DNA of 64,000 nucleotides from the NCBI GenBank assembly GCA_016707585.1, contig JADJHL010000011.1, forward strand, positions 124,001 through 188,000, written 5' to 3'. The notes beneath the pieces are model-generated. The model saw nothing but the letters and a program-made list of their open reading frames with translations, was not told where the DNA came from and did no database searches. Within the stretch, counting starts at the first letter, position 1. The number at the start of each line of letters is the position of its first letter. Source of the DNA: Ignavibacteriales bacterium (GTDB taxonomy: Bacteria > Bacteroidota > Ignavibacteria > Ignavibacteriales > Ignavibacteriaceae). Below are positions 7,976 through 16,833 of this stretch, piece after piece. A program made the position numbers and the translations under genes.

Positions 7976-8256
7976 AAGCTCTCCTGTTTTTTCTTACAAT
8001 GCAATTAAAGTGCCGAAAGTATTTTATTCATTAAGAATGAAATTCCAATTTTAAAAAGTAAACCGTAGGTTTTTGTAAACCATTGTGAATATTAAAATAG
8101 ATTTGTTGCTAACTATTAATTGAAGTTTGAAAAATATTGAATTAAGTTTCTTATAGTCTGTTAAATAAACTTTTACTTTTTGTGAAAATCGTTTCCAAAT
8201 CGATAAAAGTATTTAGCTCTATATTATTCTACACTGTTTTTTATTTGGAGGATCTT

Positions 8257-10272
8257 ATGGATACTAATTCTGCGCTCATAGAAATTCCTATTGTTACTCT
8301 GCTTATTCTCATCTTTTTGATCGCTGCAGTTATAATAATTTTCAAATCACTAAAAAGCATCGGGCCAACAGAAATTGGATTAGTTAATAAACGATTTTCG
8401 TTTTCAAAGTTAACTGATGATAACCCAATTGCATTTAATGGTGAGGCTGGATATCAGGAACAACTTTTAATGCCAGGATTAAGGTTTAAACTCTGGCCAA
8501 TCTTTCATATCGCAAAACACCCTTGGGTGCAAGTTCCTGCGGGAGAAATTGGAGTTGTAATTGCACAAGTTGGTAAGCCGCTTCCGATGGGTGCTAAATC
8601 AGCAATTTATAAAACTGAGTTTGGAAATTTTTCGCATGTTAAAGATTTTATCATTAAAGGCGGACAAAAAGGTGTGCAAAGACCAGTACTACCTCCGGGA
8701 TCTTTACTGCCAATTCATCCAGTTGGATTTTTAGTTATAACAAAAAAACAAGTTTATGGATCATCAGTTGCGCCGGAAATTAGAGAGCTTGCTGCAAAAC
8801 GTGGTGGGTCATTAACACCGGAAGCTTTCGGATTAAAACCAGCACAACTTGATGTGGTTTTAATAGAACCAAAGCATGATGAAACAGGAAAAGCAATTGA
8901 TGTTGTTGGTATAGTTACTGTAAATGATGGTGATCCGCTTTCATCGGGAGATATTGCAAGCAGACTTGGAGCCTTTGATGATATATCAAAACTCGAAACT
9001 TCAAATACCGTTTCTGATATGTCTTTAATGGAAACGATTCTTGGTAACAAAAACACATTACACAATAACTATCAAGACTTTCAATCCTTTATTGATAATG
9101 GCGGAAGAATTGGTTTACAACACGATCCATTACTTTATGGAATGTATAACTTAAATCCGTTTTTAGTTAATGTTGAAATTGCTCCTATGCTTGTGATTGA
9201 ACAAGGGCAGGTTGCAGTTATAAAATCTTATGTTGGATTACCATCTCAAGATACTTCAGGTTCTGATTTTAAATTTGGTTCTATCGTTAGACCGGGACAC
9301 AGAGGAATCTGGAGAGAAGCTTTACGAACTGGAAAATATCCTCTTAACTCACATTGTTATAAAGCTGAAATTGTACCTACAGCAATTTTAAATCTTAACT
9401 GGGCTGATGCTTCTTCGCAAGCACATAATCTTGATCAGAATTTAAAACAGATAGTTGCAAAATCACGAGAAGGATTTGTATTTAAAATTGATTTGCAAGT
9501 TCAGATTCATATTCCTGATACTCAAGCATCAAAAGTTATTTCTATGGTTGGATCCGTTCGTAATCTTGTAAATGAAGTATTGCAAGCCGCAGTTGGAAAT
9601 CACTTTAGAGACAAACTACAATCAATGCCGGCAATTTCTTTTATCGAAAAAAGAAATGAAATACAAACTGTTGCAACAACTTACATTGAAGCAAAACTTA
9701 AAGATTACAATGTAGAAACCCGTGGTGTTTATATTCAGGATGTTGTATTACCTGAAGAACTTGTACAGGTTTTAACACAAAGAGAAATTGCTAACCAGGA
9801 AATTCAAACATATAAGAAAAAAGAAGAAGCACAGCAGCAAAGAATTACAACAGAAAAAGCAAAAGGCACAGCGGATATGCAAGCTGAATTAGCAAAATCT
9901 TCTGTTAATGTTGATATAAAAAAGAACGAAGCTGCCCAGGTAAAAATTCAAGCCGAAGCTTATCAATACAAACGAGAAGCCGAAGGACGCGGCGATTCTT
10001 ATTACGTTAGCGAAACAGGCAAAGCTAAGGGAGCAGAAATTGAAGCTGTTGGTTTAGCTCGTGCAAAAGCTGCTGATGAATTACGTAAAGCTGTTGGCGA
10101 GCAGGGAACAACACTTGTAAACGTTATTGATTCTGTGATGAAAGGCGATAAAAAAATTATGCCTGATATTCTTGTTGCCGGTGGTGGCAATGGTTCCGGT
10201 TCATTAGATGGAATCGCAGCAACACTTATGAAATTTTTAACTGCAAAAGTTTCAACAGAAAATAAAGAGTAA
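8257..10272 (+). CDS. SPFH/band-7 (flotillin-like) membrane protein
   Basis: A 671-aa protein. One N-terminal membrane helix (TLLILIFLIAAVIIIF) is followed by a large soluble part. The first ~380 residues contain band-7-type strands (PWVQVPAGEIGVVIAQVGKP; MLVIEQGQVAVI) and a long insert. The SPFH core then continues (FKIDLQVQIHIPD) into an Ala/Glu/Lys-rich coiled coil (residues about 520-625) and a Gly-rich tail. The ATG at 8257 is preceded by GGAGG, so I prefer it to the in-frame GTG at 8182. Flotillins organise membrane microdomains and scaffold proteases or cell-envelope complexes; this role is inferred from family. A membrane protein gene follows after 21 bp and may be co-transcribed. Confidence 0.85.
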   Translation: MDTNSALIEIPIVTLLILIFLIAAVIIIFKSLKSIGPTEIGLVNKRFSFSKLTDDNPIAFNGEAGYQEQLLMPGLRFKLWPIFHIAKHPWVQVPAGEIGVVIAQVGKPLPMGAKSAIYKTEFGNFSHVKDFIIKGGQKGVQRPVLPPGSLLPIHPVGFLVITKKQVYGSSVAPEIRELAAKRGGSLTPEAFGLKPAQLDVVLIEPKHDETGKAIDVVGIVTVNDGDPLSSGDIASRLGAFDDISKLETSNTVSDMSLMETILGNKNTLHNNYQDFQSFIDNGGRIGLQHDPLLYGMYNLNPFLVNVEIAPMLVIEQGQVAVIKSYVGLPSQDTSGSDFKFGSIVRPGHRGIWREALRTGKYPLNSHCYKAEIVPTAILNLNWADASSQAHNLDQNLKQIVAKSREGFVFKIDLQVQIHIPDTQASKVISMVGSVRNLVNEVLQAAVGNHFRDKLQSMPAISFIEKRNEIQTVATTYIEAKLKDYNVETRGVYIQDVVLPEELVQVLTQREIANQEIQTYKKKEEAQQQRITTEKAKGTADMQAELAKSSVNVDIKKNEAAQVKIQAEAYQYKREAEGRGDSYYVSETGKAKGAEIEAVGLARAKAADELRKAVGEQGTTLVNVIDSVMKGDKKIMPDILVAGGGNGSGSLDGIAATLMKFLTAKVSTENKE

Positions 10273-10293
10273 TAAAAAATTCCCATTGAAGCC

Positions 10294-11568
10294 ATGGATT
10301 CTAAATCCTTGGCTTCTAAATTTCCTTTATTTATAAGATTGAAATTATTTAAATATATTATATCATCTATATTGATTCTGATAATCATAGTAATTATCTA
10401 TGCTAACTATAATCTTTATTATCAGCCCGAACTTCAAAAGCATAGTGGCGTTTTAATAGATCAAGATTTATTAAAACAACTAAACTATTTGGAAAAATCT
10501 TTAGATAATGGAGTTGCTTATGAAATGCAAAAACAATATCCGGAAGGATTGTTTTTTTCTTATTTAATGTACGGATTGGCCTGGTGTGAATTTGCTCTTG
10601 ATTTACCAGAAGGATCTCCCTTAAAAAATAAAGCTGTTGATGAGGCAATCAATTCGCTTGATAAATTAGAGCAGGATTATTGCAAGCAAAGCTTTTACAA
10701 AAACCTACCGTTACAATATGGAGCATTTTACTTTAGCTGGACAAATTATTTAAGAGCAAAAACTCTACTACTTTCTGATACTTTTTCGACAAGAGACAAA
10801 CTCATTTCTGATTTTAATTTTAATTGTGATACTTTGTCAAAAATGATTTTAGACTCTGATTCCCCATTCTTTGAATCATATCCAAATCAGTACTGGCCCG
10901 CTGATATTGTTCCTGGCATTGTATCGCTTTCTATCCATGATAAATTGTTTACCAGCAAGTATAAAAAAACAATAGACAATTGGTTTGATGATGTTAAACA
11001 AAGCAAAGATATTTTCCCTCATTCTGTTAGTAGTAAAGGTGAAACATTACAAGGCAGAAGAGGTTCATCGTTTGGGTTAATCTTAATTATACTTAAAGAA
11101 ATTCCAGAAAATTATTTTGATGGATTAATAAAACTATATATTCGAAATTATTCATCTTATTTTTTAGGATTACCAATGATTAAAGAATACACAGGCAATG
11201 ATGAAGTGATTGAAGATGTTGACTCGGGACCAATTGTTTTTGGCAATGGTTCTGTTGCAACAATTATTGGCGCTGGAGTATACAAAAGATTTGGACTGCT
11301 GGATAAATCAGAGCAAATAAGTCAGACCATAGAATGCCTTGGTTTTCCTTGTGAAGATTCGGGTACAAAAAAATATTTACTGGGAAAAGTACCAATGGCT
11401 GATTTTTTTATTGCCTGGGTAAAGAGTATGAAGACACTTGAATATAAAACATATCATACAAACTCAAGTCAACACTGGAGATTAACTTTTCAGATAGTTT
11501 CGCTTGTAATAGTTTTAATTTTAGCATTACTGCTTTTAAAAATCATAAGAAGCAATTCGCAGGTATAA
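10294..11568 (+). CDS. Membrane-anchored helical protein, unknown function
   Basis: A 424-aa protein with a membrane helix near each end (residues about 21-40, FKYIISSILILIIIVIIYA, and about 395-418, FQIVSLVIVLILALLLLKI). Between them lies a helix-rich periplasmic or cytoplasmic domain. Segments such as GLFFSYLMYGLAWCEFAL, YWPADIVPGIVSLSI, GRRGSSFGLILII and DVDSGPIVFGNGS give the look of an alpha/alpha barrel. There is a faint resemblance to linalool dehydratase/isomerase-type barrels that I cannot confirm. It follows the SPFH gene by 21 bp, so an envelope role linked to it is possible. It ends at a strong bidirectional terminator. Confidence 0.6.
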   Translation: MDSKSLASKFPLFIRLKLFKYIISSILILIIIVIIYANYNLYYQPELQKHSGVLIDQDLLKQLNYLEKSLDNGVAYEMQKQYPEGLFFSYLMYGLAWCEFALDLPEGSPLKNKAVDEAINSLDKLEQDYCKQSFYKNLPLQYGAFYFSWTNYLRAKTLLLSDTFSTRDKLISDFNFNCDTLSKMILDSDSPFFESYPNQYWPADIVPGIVSLSIHDKLFTSKYKKTIDNWFDDVKQSKDIFPHSVSSKGETLQGRRGSSFGLILIILKEIPENYFDGLIKLYIRNYSSYFLGLPMIKEYTGNDEVIEDVDSGPIVFGNGSVATIIGAGVYKRFGLLDKSEQISQTIECLGFPCEDSGTKKYLLGKVPMADFFIAWVKSMKTLEYKTYHTNSSQHWRLTFQIVSLVIVLILALLLLKIIRSNSQV

Positions 11569-11572
11569 ATAA

Positions 11573-11605
11573 AAAAAGGGACACAATTGTGTCCCTTTAA
11601 TTTTT
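11573..11605. terminator. Bidirectional intrinsic terminator
   Basis: AAAGGGACACAA-TTGTGTCCCTTT is a perfect palindrome at 11575-11598 with A-runs on the left and T-runs on the right. It lies between convergent genes and so can serve both strands. Confidence 0.85.
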
Positions 11606-11628
11606 AAATCTTTTAATCTTTAAATATT

Positions 11629-12789
11629 CTAATCCACTTTCTTGAAAACCATTTTAGTTTTACCACTTACTAGCGTAAGCTTCATTTTATCTATGCTGTA
11701 AGTAACTGTTTTTTGATCAAGTGCTTTTATAATTGCTTTTTCAACTTTCATATTTGGACAGGCCATTAGCGTGCCCATTAAATTTCCGAAAGTAATTTTA
11801 TTTCCAACAACTTCCATTTTTCCGGTTAAGTTATTACAACTTGCCTGACCACTAAATCTCATCTCACTTAAATGAAACTCAAATAGTGGTGCGCCCTTGG
11901 TAAGCTTTTCTTTTTTCAATTTAAGCCCTGTCATCTCTTCCATAACCCATATATCATTTAACCTATAATCGTATAAATATCCGCCACAGCCATCAAATTT
12001 TTTAAATTCTTGATCACCAGAATTTTTTGCTTCAACCTTAACATTATAGGTAAAATCCTCGCCAGACATATTATCCTGACATTTTATTTTGGTGATAGTA
12101 ACGGCAAGTTCACCAGTTTCTGTTTTAGCGCGATATAGGGTTACATCTGAATCCTGTGCTTTTGTTCCTTTTACAGCCGGAGTATTTAATTTGATATCAT
12201 CCATTGTTGCAAAACTCATAGATTTTTCAAAATCAATTTCAAGAGTCCAGTTAGGCTCGTTACCACGAGCAACAAAATCAATTCCATTAACAAATTTTTC
12301 TTGATATAATTGAGTATTGCTTTCCATATGTTCTTTTAAAGGGAGTGTTTCTTTTACTTCTTCAATTTCTGTAATCTCTTTTACTGTGCTAGCATCTTTA
12401 CGAAGATGATATTTTGTTTCAAATTCTGATTCAATTCTATCGCCATATTGATCCAGCATTATCAATTCATCTTTATTAATTAAAAACATTTTCCCGTAAT
12501 CGTAACTATCAAGTTCGATAACAGAATCGGATGCAAAAAACCAGTTGCCTTCATCAATAAATTGTTCCTCGCTTTTACCTTTATAAACAGATTTTTGTTT
12601 GTAGGTAAAATCATTTTTTAAGGTAAGTTGATAATCAATACCTTCACAATCGGCACAAGGCAAAGAACCCAGCCAAATTCCGTTTGATAGATATGTAACG
12701 AGCTTTTGATCTTGCACCATTTCCGGCGCAGACGAACACCCAATGATTAGAACAAAAAGAACTGTTGATAAAAGTATTATTTTTTTCAT
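11629..12789 (-). CDS. Three-module lipoprotein: NlpE-like, COG3650-like and META domains
   Basis: A 386-aa lipoprotein (lipobox VLIIGCSS, Cys18). Module 1 (about residues 30-130) looks like the NlpE N-terminal domain: GIWLGSLPCADCEGIDYQL carries the C-x-x-C of NlpE. Module 2 (about 165-290) matches the COG3650-type unit, starting FVARGNEPNWTLEID and ending near CGGYLYDYRLNDIW. Module 3 (about 290-386) is a META domain: RFSGQASCNNLTG, LMACPNMKVEKA, and a final beta strand. In Enterobacteria NlpE is an outer-membrane lipoprotein that reports envelope and copper stress; here the combination suggests a redox-sensitive envelope-stress protein. Monocistronic, between a terminator and a 309-bp gap. 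Confidence 0.82.
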   Translation of the reverse strand: MKKIILLSTVLFVLIIGCSSAPEMVQDQKLVTYLSNGIWLGSLPCADCEGIDYQLTLKNDFTYKQKSVYKGKSEEQFIDEGNWFFASDSVIELDSYDYGKMFLINKDELIMLDQYGDRIESEFETKYHLRKDASTVKEITEIEEVKETLPLKEHMESNTQLYQEKFVNGIDFVARGNEPNWTLEIDFEKSMSFATMDDIKLNTPAVKGTKAQDSDVTLYRAKTETGELAVTITKIKCQDNMSGEDFTYNVKVEAKNSGDQEFKKFDGCGGYLYDYRLNDIWVMEEMTGLKLKKEKLTKGAPLFEFHLSEMRFSGQASCNNLTGKMEVVGNKITFGNLMGTLMACPNMKVEKAIIKALDQKTVTYSIDKMKLTLVSGKTKMVFKKVD

Positions 12790-13098
12790 AACACAAATCC
12801 TTTGGTGTAATTCAAAATTTAAGTTTGATATTCCCGCACGAAGTTTAATATGCCTTATTTTTTCAAATATTATACCGCGATAGTTTTTATTAAAAAGACT
12901 TCAAATGCTTTAATAAATGAAGAAAACTTAAGATTTGGCAACTGGTTTCGGCGATTAAGGAAGAAAATCTTACTTGTTAACAAAAATACTGTCGAACTGT
13001 AATAATCATTAGATAATTACCAACAAGATTGATCTTTAAAAGAAAAAACGCACTCCGATACCAGAATGCGTTTAATCATTGAGGCTTATGAAAGCTTT
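12790..13098. other. Intergenic region, 309 bp
   Basis: No coding potential seen. It holds the upstream region of the three-module lipoprotein and, at its right end, the hairpin terminator of the thioredoxin gene. The rest is AT-rich with no recognisable RNA. Confidence 0.6.
13042..13073 (-). terminator. Terminator of the rhodanese-thioredoxin operon
   Basis: Read on the minus strand: AAACGCA, a 14-base loop, TGCGTTT and then a T-run. It lies just past the stop of the thioredoxin gene. Confidence 0.7.
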
Positions 13099-13461
13099 TT
13101 AGGATGCTGGAACTAACAATTCTTTATCAATTGCTTGTTTTATTGAATCTTTTGGAAGTGCGCCAACAGCCATCTTTGGTTGTCCGGTCATAGGAACAAA
13201 AAGTATTGATGGAATACTTCTAATTCCAAACACGCCGCCAAGTTCTTGTTCTTCATCAGTGTTAACTTTATAAATGTTAACTTTTCCTTTATACTCTTCA
13301 GATAATTCTTCAAGTACTGGCCCAACCATTCTGCAAGGTCCGCACCATGGTGCCCAGAAATCTATAATTGCAGGAAGTTCGCCATTAAATTTCCACTCTT
13401 GATTTTTTTCGTAATCAAAAACTTTAGTTAAAAAAGTTTCTTTGGTTAATTGCTCGGTCAT
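13099..13461 (-). CDS. Thioredoxin
   Basis: A 120-aa single-domain thioredoxin with the classic active site WCGPC (Cys40, Cys43). The Asp in IIDFWAPW matches the buried Asp, and the cis-proline segment is IRSIPSILFV. It lacks a signal peptide, so it is cytosolic and reduces protein disulfides. It lies 116 bp downstream of a DUF302 gene in a same-strand run (rhodanese, DUF6132, DUF302, thioredoxin), but a paired repeat sits in the gap. It may therefore have its own promoter. Whether it is the main cell thioredoxin or an operon-specific one cannot be told. Confidence 0.93.
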   Translation of the reverse strand: MTEQLTKETFLTKVFDYEKNQEWKFNGELPAIIDFWAPWCGPCRMVGPVLEELSEEYKGKVNIYKVNTDEEQELGGVFGIRSIPSILFVPMTGQPKMAVGALPKDSIKQAIDKELLVPAS

Positions 13462-13501
13462 TTGTTTGCCTTTCTTATGATTCTTTGTTTTTATTCTACT
13501 T

Positions 13502-13574
13502 TGTCATTACGGACTTGAACCGCAATCTATTTATATAATTTATGTGGTGGATTCCCGCCTTCGCGGGAATGACA
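13502..13574. repeat. Paired palindromic repeat (GTCATTCCC family, degenerate copy 2)
   Basis: The left unit is diverged (GTCATTACGGACTTGAACCG...CAATCT). The right unit is intact (GATTCCCGCCTTCGCGGGAA then TGAC) and forms a strong hairpin. Arrangement and spacing match the copies at 1189-1252 and 32310-32376. Confidence 0.7.
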
Positions 13575-13577
13575 TAA

Positions 13578-13961
13578 TTAAACTGTTTCTAAAACTCTTG
13601 CTAATTTTTTCTTTACTTCTTCAGCAACAGATTTAATCTGTGGATTATCAATTACAGTTGTTATAAAAATCGGATCAAAAACAGAAATGTTTGTCTTTCC
13701 ATCTTTTTCATAAACAGCTATGTTGCAAGGAAGAAATAAACCAACTTCTTCATCGGCTTGTAAAGCTTTATGTGCTAATGGCGGATTGCAAGCACCAAGC
13801 ACTATATATTTTTTGTAATCAACAGATAATTTTTTATTAAAGGTATCTTTAAAATCAATTGATGATAAAATTCCAAAACCTTCTTTTTTCAATTCTTCGG
13901 TTATCTTTTCAATAGCCTGTTCAAAAGAGTAATCGGTTATTTTAGAAAAACCAAATTGCAT
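13578..13961 (-). CDS. DUF302 domain protein
   Basis: A 127-aa protein covering a complete DUF302 domain. The core is FGILSSIDFKDTFNKKL, then ILGACNPPLAHKALQADEEVGLFLPCNIAVYE, broken here by the conserved P-C-N. Two conserved cysteines (ACNPP and LPCNI) are typical. DUF302 proteins are small cytosolic proteins of unknown chemistry, often next to sulfur or thiol metabolism genes. The start ATG overlaps the stop of the upstream DUF6132 gene by one base (TAATG), indicating translational coupling. That supports a shared function with the rhodanese and DUF6132 proteins. Confidence 0.85.
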   Translation of the reverse strand: MQFGFSKITDYSFEQAIEKITEELKKEGFGILSSIDFKDTFNKKLSVDYKKYIVLGACNPPLAHKALQADEEVGLFLPCNIAVYEKDGKTNISVFDPIFITTVIDNPQIKSVAEEVKKKLARVLETV

Positions 13962-14197
13962 TAATTGCTATCCTTTATTTCTTCTTTTTTATTCTTGTTA
14001 AAAATTGATTTCCAATCAACAAAAAGAAATCCTGCAAAAGCACCATAAGCAGTACTAACATAAGGATTGCCGGAAATTGGACAGCTTCCGTTACAACCAA
14101 CATAATTGTAGTATGAATATCCCGCAATTGCGCCTGCAACAACAGGTAAAATGCGCTTTGCCCATTTAACAATTATTTTAAACTTGATGCGTTCCAA
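13961..14197 (-). CDS. DUF6132-like small membrane protein
   Basis: A 78-aa protein with two short hydrophobic segments (ILPVVAGAIAGYSYYNYVG and VSTAYGAFAGFLFVDW). Between them is the signature CNGSCPISGNPY, with two cysteines. This motif (VGC-x-x-x-C-PI-x-NPY) is typical of DUF6132, a family found next to rhodanese and YeeE/YedE-type sulfur transport genes. It overlaps the rhodanese gene by 25 bp and the DUF302 gene by one base. It is probably an inner-membrane partner of the rhodanese, handling sulfane sulfur; that function is inferred from context. Confidence 0.78.
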   Translation of the reverse strand: MERIKFKIIVKWAKRILPVVAGAIAGYSYYNYVGCNGSCPISGNPYVSTAYGAFAGFLFVDWKSIFNKNKKEEIKDSN

Positions 14198-14562
14198 CGA
14201 ACCATTCCTCCGCTTAAATTACTTGCGTTGTATCCCATTTTTTTAAGCCTCGATGCTGCCGTTAAGCTTCTACTTCCGGTCTGGCAGTAACAAATAATTT
14301 CAGCATCTTTAAACTTTTTTAATTCCTGTTCTCTCTCTTTAATATCTGTAACAGGAATATGGTGTGAACCTTTTATTGAACCTTGTTTTCTTTCTTTTTC
14401 AGTTCTTACATCAAGAAAAACAACATTTCTTTCTTTTTTAACTTTTGCCGAAGCATCAGATGGAGTGTATTGTTTTATTGATTTTATCAAATAAAACTTT
14501 TTACCAATCCAAAAAATGATAAGCGCAATTAGTGCGTACAATAAAACCTGTTCTGTAGCCAT
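14173..14562 (-). CDS. Membrane-anchored rhodanese-like protein
   Basis: A 129-aa protein: an N-terminal membrane helix (LLYALIALIIFWIG) followed by one rhodanese domain. The active-site loop is CYCQTGSRS, where the second cysteine carries persulfide in sulfurtransferases. GMVRWNASSLK closes the domain. I chose the ATG at 14562, which has GAGG four bases upstream, over the in-frame TTG at 14571. It is the first gene of the coupled run rhodanese-DUF6132-DUF302, with thioredoxin beyond. The likely job is sulfane-sulfur transfer at the inner membrane. Confidence 0.87.
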   Translation of the reverse strand: MATEQVLLYALIALIIFWIGKKFYLIKSIKQYTPSDASAKVKKERNVVFLDVRTEKERKQGSIKGSHHIPVTDIKEREQELKKFKDAEIICYCQTGSRSLTAASRLKKMGYNASNLSGGMVRWNASSLK

Positions 14563-14652
14563 AAGCCTCAATTTTTGTGTTTAATATGATTTGAAAATTA
14601 CAAAAAGGATTCAGAGTTAGTTGTGATGTGGATTTGGGAATTTTTCTAAGTG

Positions 14653-14734
14653 TTTCTCAGTGCGTTCAGTGTCTAAGTGGTGAAAGAGTATTTTTACCAC
14701 TTAGACACTAAGATCACATAGGTTCACTGAGAAA
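14653..14734. repeat. Large inverted repeat of the CAGTG...CACTG type
   Basis: Outer arms TTTCTCAGTG (14653-14662) and CACTGAGAAA (14725-14734) pair perfectly over 10 bases. Inner arms TGTCTAAGTGGT and ACCACTTAGACA pair over 12. It resembles the dispersed repeats 41871-41971 and 31733-31790, which use similar CTCTG/CAGAG-type words. It lies between two minus-strand genes. Confidence 0.7.
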
Positions 14735-14742
14735 TCAACATA

Positions 14743-16062
14743 CTAATTTTCTTTAACAGCTAAAAACTTATTATAGAGCCACATTAAAATTGTACCAAGC
14801 ACACCGATACCAATTAATGCAAACCAAACAAGTTCTGGTTTGCCAGCAGCTTTTGATGATTGATATAGCCAGCCACCAAGCGGATCACCAACAAATCTTG
14901 CAATTGCTATCGGAAGAAAAGCATATCCTTGAAATAATCCTTGTTGCCCGGCAGGAGCAATATCAGAAATATATTCGTAATATCTTGGAGCCTGAATCAT
15001 TTCGCCAATTGCAAAGGCAACAATTCCTGCCGCAATAGTTGGGATGCTTGGGTAAATTCCAATGATCACCCAGATCAAACTTGAAAATGCAAATCCGTAT
15101 AAAATTGCTTTAGATGTTGGAATATTTTTAGTTAACCTATTTAACGGAATTTGTAATAAAATAATTGCTCCGGCGCCAGACCATGATTGAATTATCTCGT
15201 AAGGAGCAGAAGCGCTGATGTAATCTGTTATGTAATAAGGTACGATTATAAATTCTTGCCAGAAGATTATCCAGTACAAAGAATAGATTAAAAGAAAAAT
15301 CATAAATCTAAAGTTTGCCAGCACTACAACTAAATTCTCTAGTTTCTTTCCAAACGATTCAACAATTTCTGTTGCTGGTGATTTGACTTCTTTGTATAAA
15401 ATTATATTTACAATTAACATTGCAAAACAACTGATTGACGAAACAATATAGACAAACTGATTTCCAAAACTATCGCGCACAAAATATGCGATTGTTGGAC
15501 CAATCATTGCACCAGCGTTTACAAGCCAATAATAAATTGCAAAGCCAAGAGATTTTGTTTCCGGTTTTGATGTAACCGCAACGGTACCAAGTACAGATGG
15601 TTTTATAAATGATCCACCAAACGCAGTAAAAACCAGGAACAACATTAACAACCAGTATTGATTCATATTTCCATAGATTTCGGAAAACGATGACATTCCA
15701 ACAGAACCAATTAAAAAATATCCAAGACCAAGAATTGTAAAAGCAACATTAAATGCTTTTCTAAATCCCCATTTATCAGCAAGAGTTCCTCCAAGAATAG
15801 GAAGCAAGTAAATCAATCCGCCAAAAATTCCTGAAAGCTGTCCGGCTTCTGCTTCAGAAAAACCAAGATCATTACGCATGTAAATCATAAAAACAATTTG
15901 CTGCCCGTAATATGCAAGCCTTTCAAAAAGCTCCATAAAATTTGCAACCCAAAAAGTTTTATGAAATCCGGATTTAATATCTTGTAGTTTGCTTGTAATA
16001 TCCACAACTCTGCCTTTAAAAAATATTGCGCGCAATTTAGTTATGATGAATTTTAGTAACAA
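14743..16062 (-). CDS. POT/PTR2-like MFS transporter
   Basis: A 439-aa protein with about 12 hydrophobic segments. The N-terminal block MELFERLAYYGQQIVFMIYM corresponds to the E-x-x-E-R-F-x-Y-Y-G-M signature of proton-dependent oligopeptide transporters. GGLIYLLPILGGTLADKWG is the MFS loop-2/3 region, and NAGAMIGPTIAYFVRDSFG a further POT-like helix pair. Most likely it takes up di- or tripeptides with protons, fitting the many peptidases in the window; other MFS substrates are possible. The TTG at 16062 is a weak start; the GTG at 16005, just before the first conserved helix, is the alternative. Monocistronic. Confidence 0.78.
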   Translation of the reverse strand: MLLKFIITKLRAIFFKGRVVDITSKLQDIKSGFHKTFWVANFMELFERLAYYGQQIVFMIYMRNDLGFSEAEAGQLSGIFGGLIYLLPILGGTLADKWGFRKAFNVAFTILGLGYFLIGSVGMSSFSEIYGNMNQYWLLMLFLVFTAFGGSFIKPSVLGTVAVTSKPETKSLGFAIYYWLVNAGAMIGPTIAYFVRDSFGNQFVYIVSSISCFAMLIVNIILYKEVKSPATEIVESFGKKLENLVVVLANFRFMIFLLIYSLYWIIFWQEFIIVPYYITDYISASAPYEIIQSWSGAGAIILLQIPLNRLTKNIPTSKAILYGFAFSSLIWVIIGIYPSIPTIAAGIVAFAIGEMIQAPRYYEYISDIAPAGQQGLFQGYAFLPIAIARFVGDPLGGWLYQSSKAAGKPELVWFALIGIGVLGTILMWLYNKFLAVKEN

Positions 16063-16320
16063 AGTTTTTTATCAGCGTTAGTCTGCCCAATCAGTGTCAT
16101 CAGCGCGCTATTGTCTTAAAGCTTTGCTACGCTTCTGTACAATTTTTACTTCAAGAGAAAATCAAAAAATGCTCATAGTTTTTATAAATGATTGAATATT
16201 AACTAAAACTTATGTTTACTTTCGGAATGATTATTGTCATATTCTTAATCGGCAACTTTAATTAAATTGAATTTGAAAAGAATAATTTTTAAACATACAT
16301 AAGCATTTTAAAAGATTTAT

Positions 16321-16812
16321 ATGAAAAACTACTTACTTATAATATTACTTACGATCTCAAGCGTATTATCATTTTCACAAAATAATAATTCGGTAATTGC
16401 AGAAGTAAAAAACTCAGATGTTTCGGTTAAGCTGCACAAAGTTTTGGAGTTTACAAACTTTTCCACAAAGCCTAAAGACGGAAACAAATTTGTTGTTGCA
16501 GAAATTACTCTGGAAAATTTTACAGAAAAAACCATTGCAATGGGCTCTGAATATACAATGAGCATTACAATTAAAGATGCAAGCGGAAATGAATATCGCT
16601 CAGGTTTAAAGGGTGCAGGAATTGTTTCATCCTACATAACAAAAAACCCGGCTTACAAACAAGATCAAGCAGCAAACAAACTTGCTTACGAAGAAAAATT
16701 TCCTGCAAAGACAAAAGCAAAATCTTTGCTATGCGGATTTGAAATTCCTAAAGACGCAAAAATTGTTTCATTTGGTGTAAAGAAGAAAAATCTATGGAGT
16801 ACAATTAAGTAA
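16321..16812 (+). CDS. Secreted DUF4352-like protein
   Basis: A 163-aa protein with a signal peptide (MKNYLLIILLTISSVLSFSQ) and one beta-sandwich domain. Its pattern is that of DUF4352: FVVAEITLENFTEKTIAM, YTMSITIKDASGNEY and a late strand around LLCGFEIPKDAKI. Such domains are Ig-like and extracytoplasmic, with no known catalytic role. A T9SS cargo gene follows 21 bp later on the same strand, so the two may be co-transcribed. Confidence 0.65.
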   Translation: MKNYLLIILLTISSVLSFSQNNNSVIAEVKNSDVSVKLHKVLEFTNFSTKPKDGNKFVVAEITLENFTEKTIAMGSEYTMSITIKDASGNEYRSGLKGAGIVSSYITKNPAYKQDQAANKLAYEEKFPAKTKAKSLLCGFEIPKDAKIVSFGVKKKNLWSTIK

Positions 16813-16833
16813 AATTTATATAAGGGGTTCGTT

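Noticed and set aside
16068..16115. ATCAGCG...TCAGTGTCATCAGCG stretch upstream of the POT-like gene, similar to wording near 4058-4135
   Set aside because: Too diverged to claim a repeat family from two partial copies; noted only as a possible relic.
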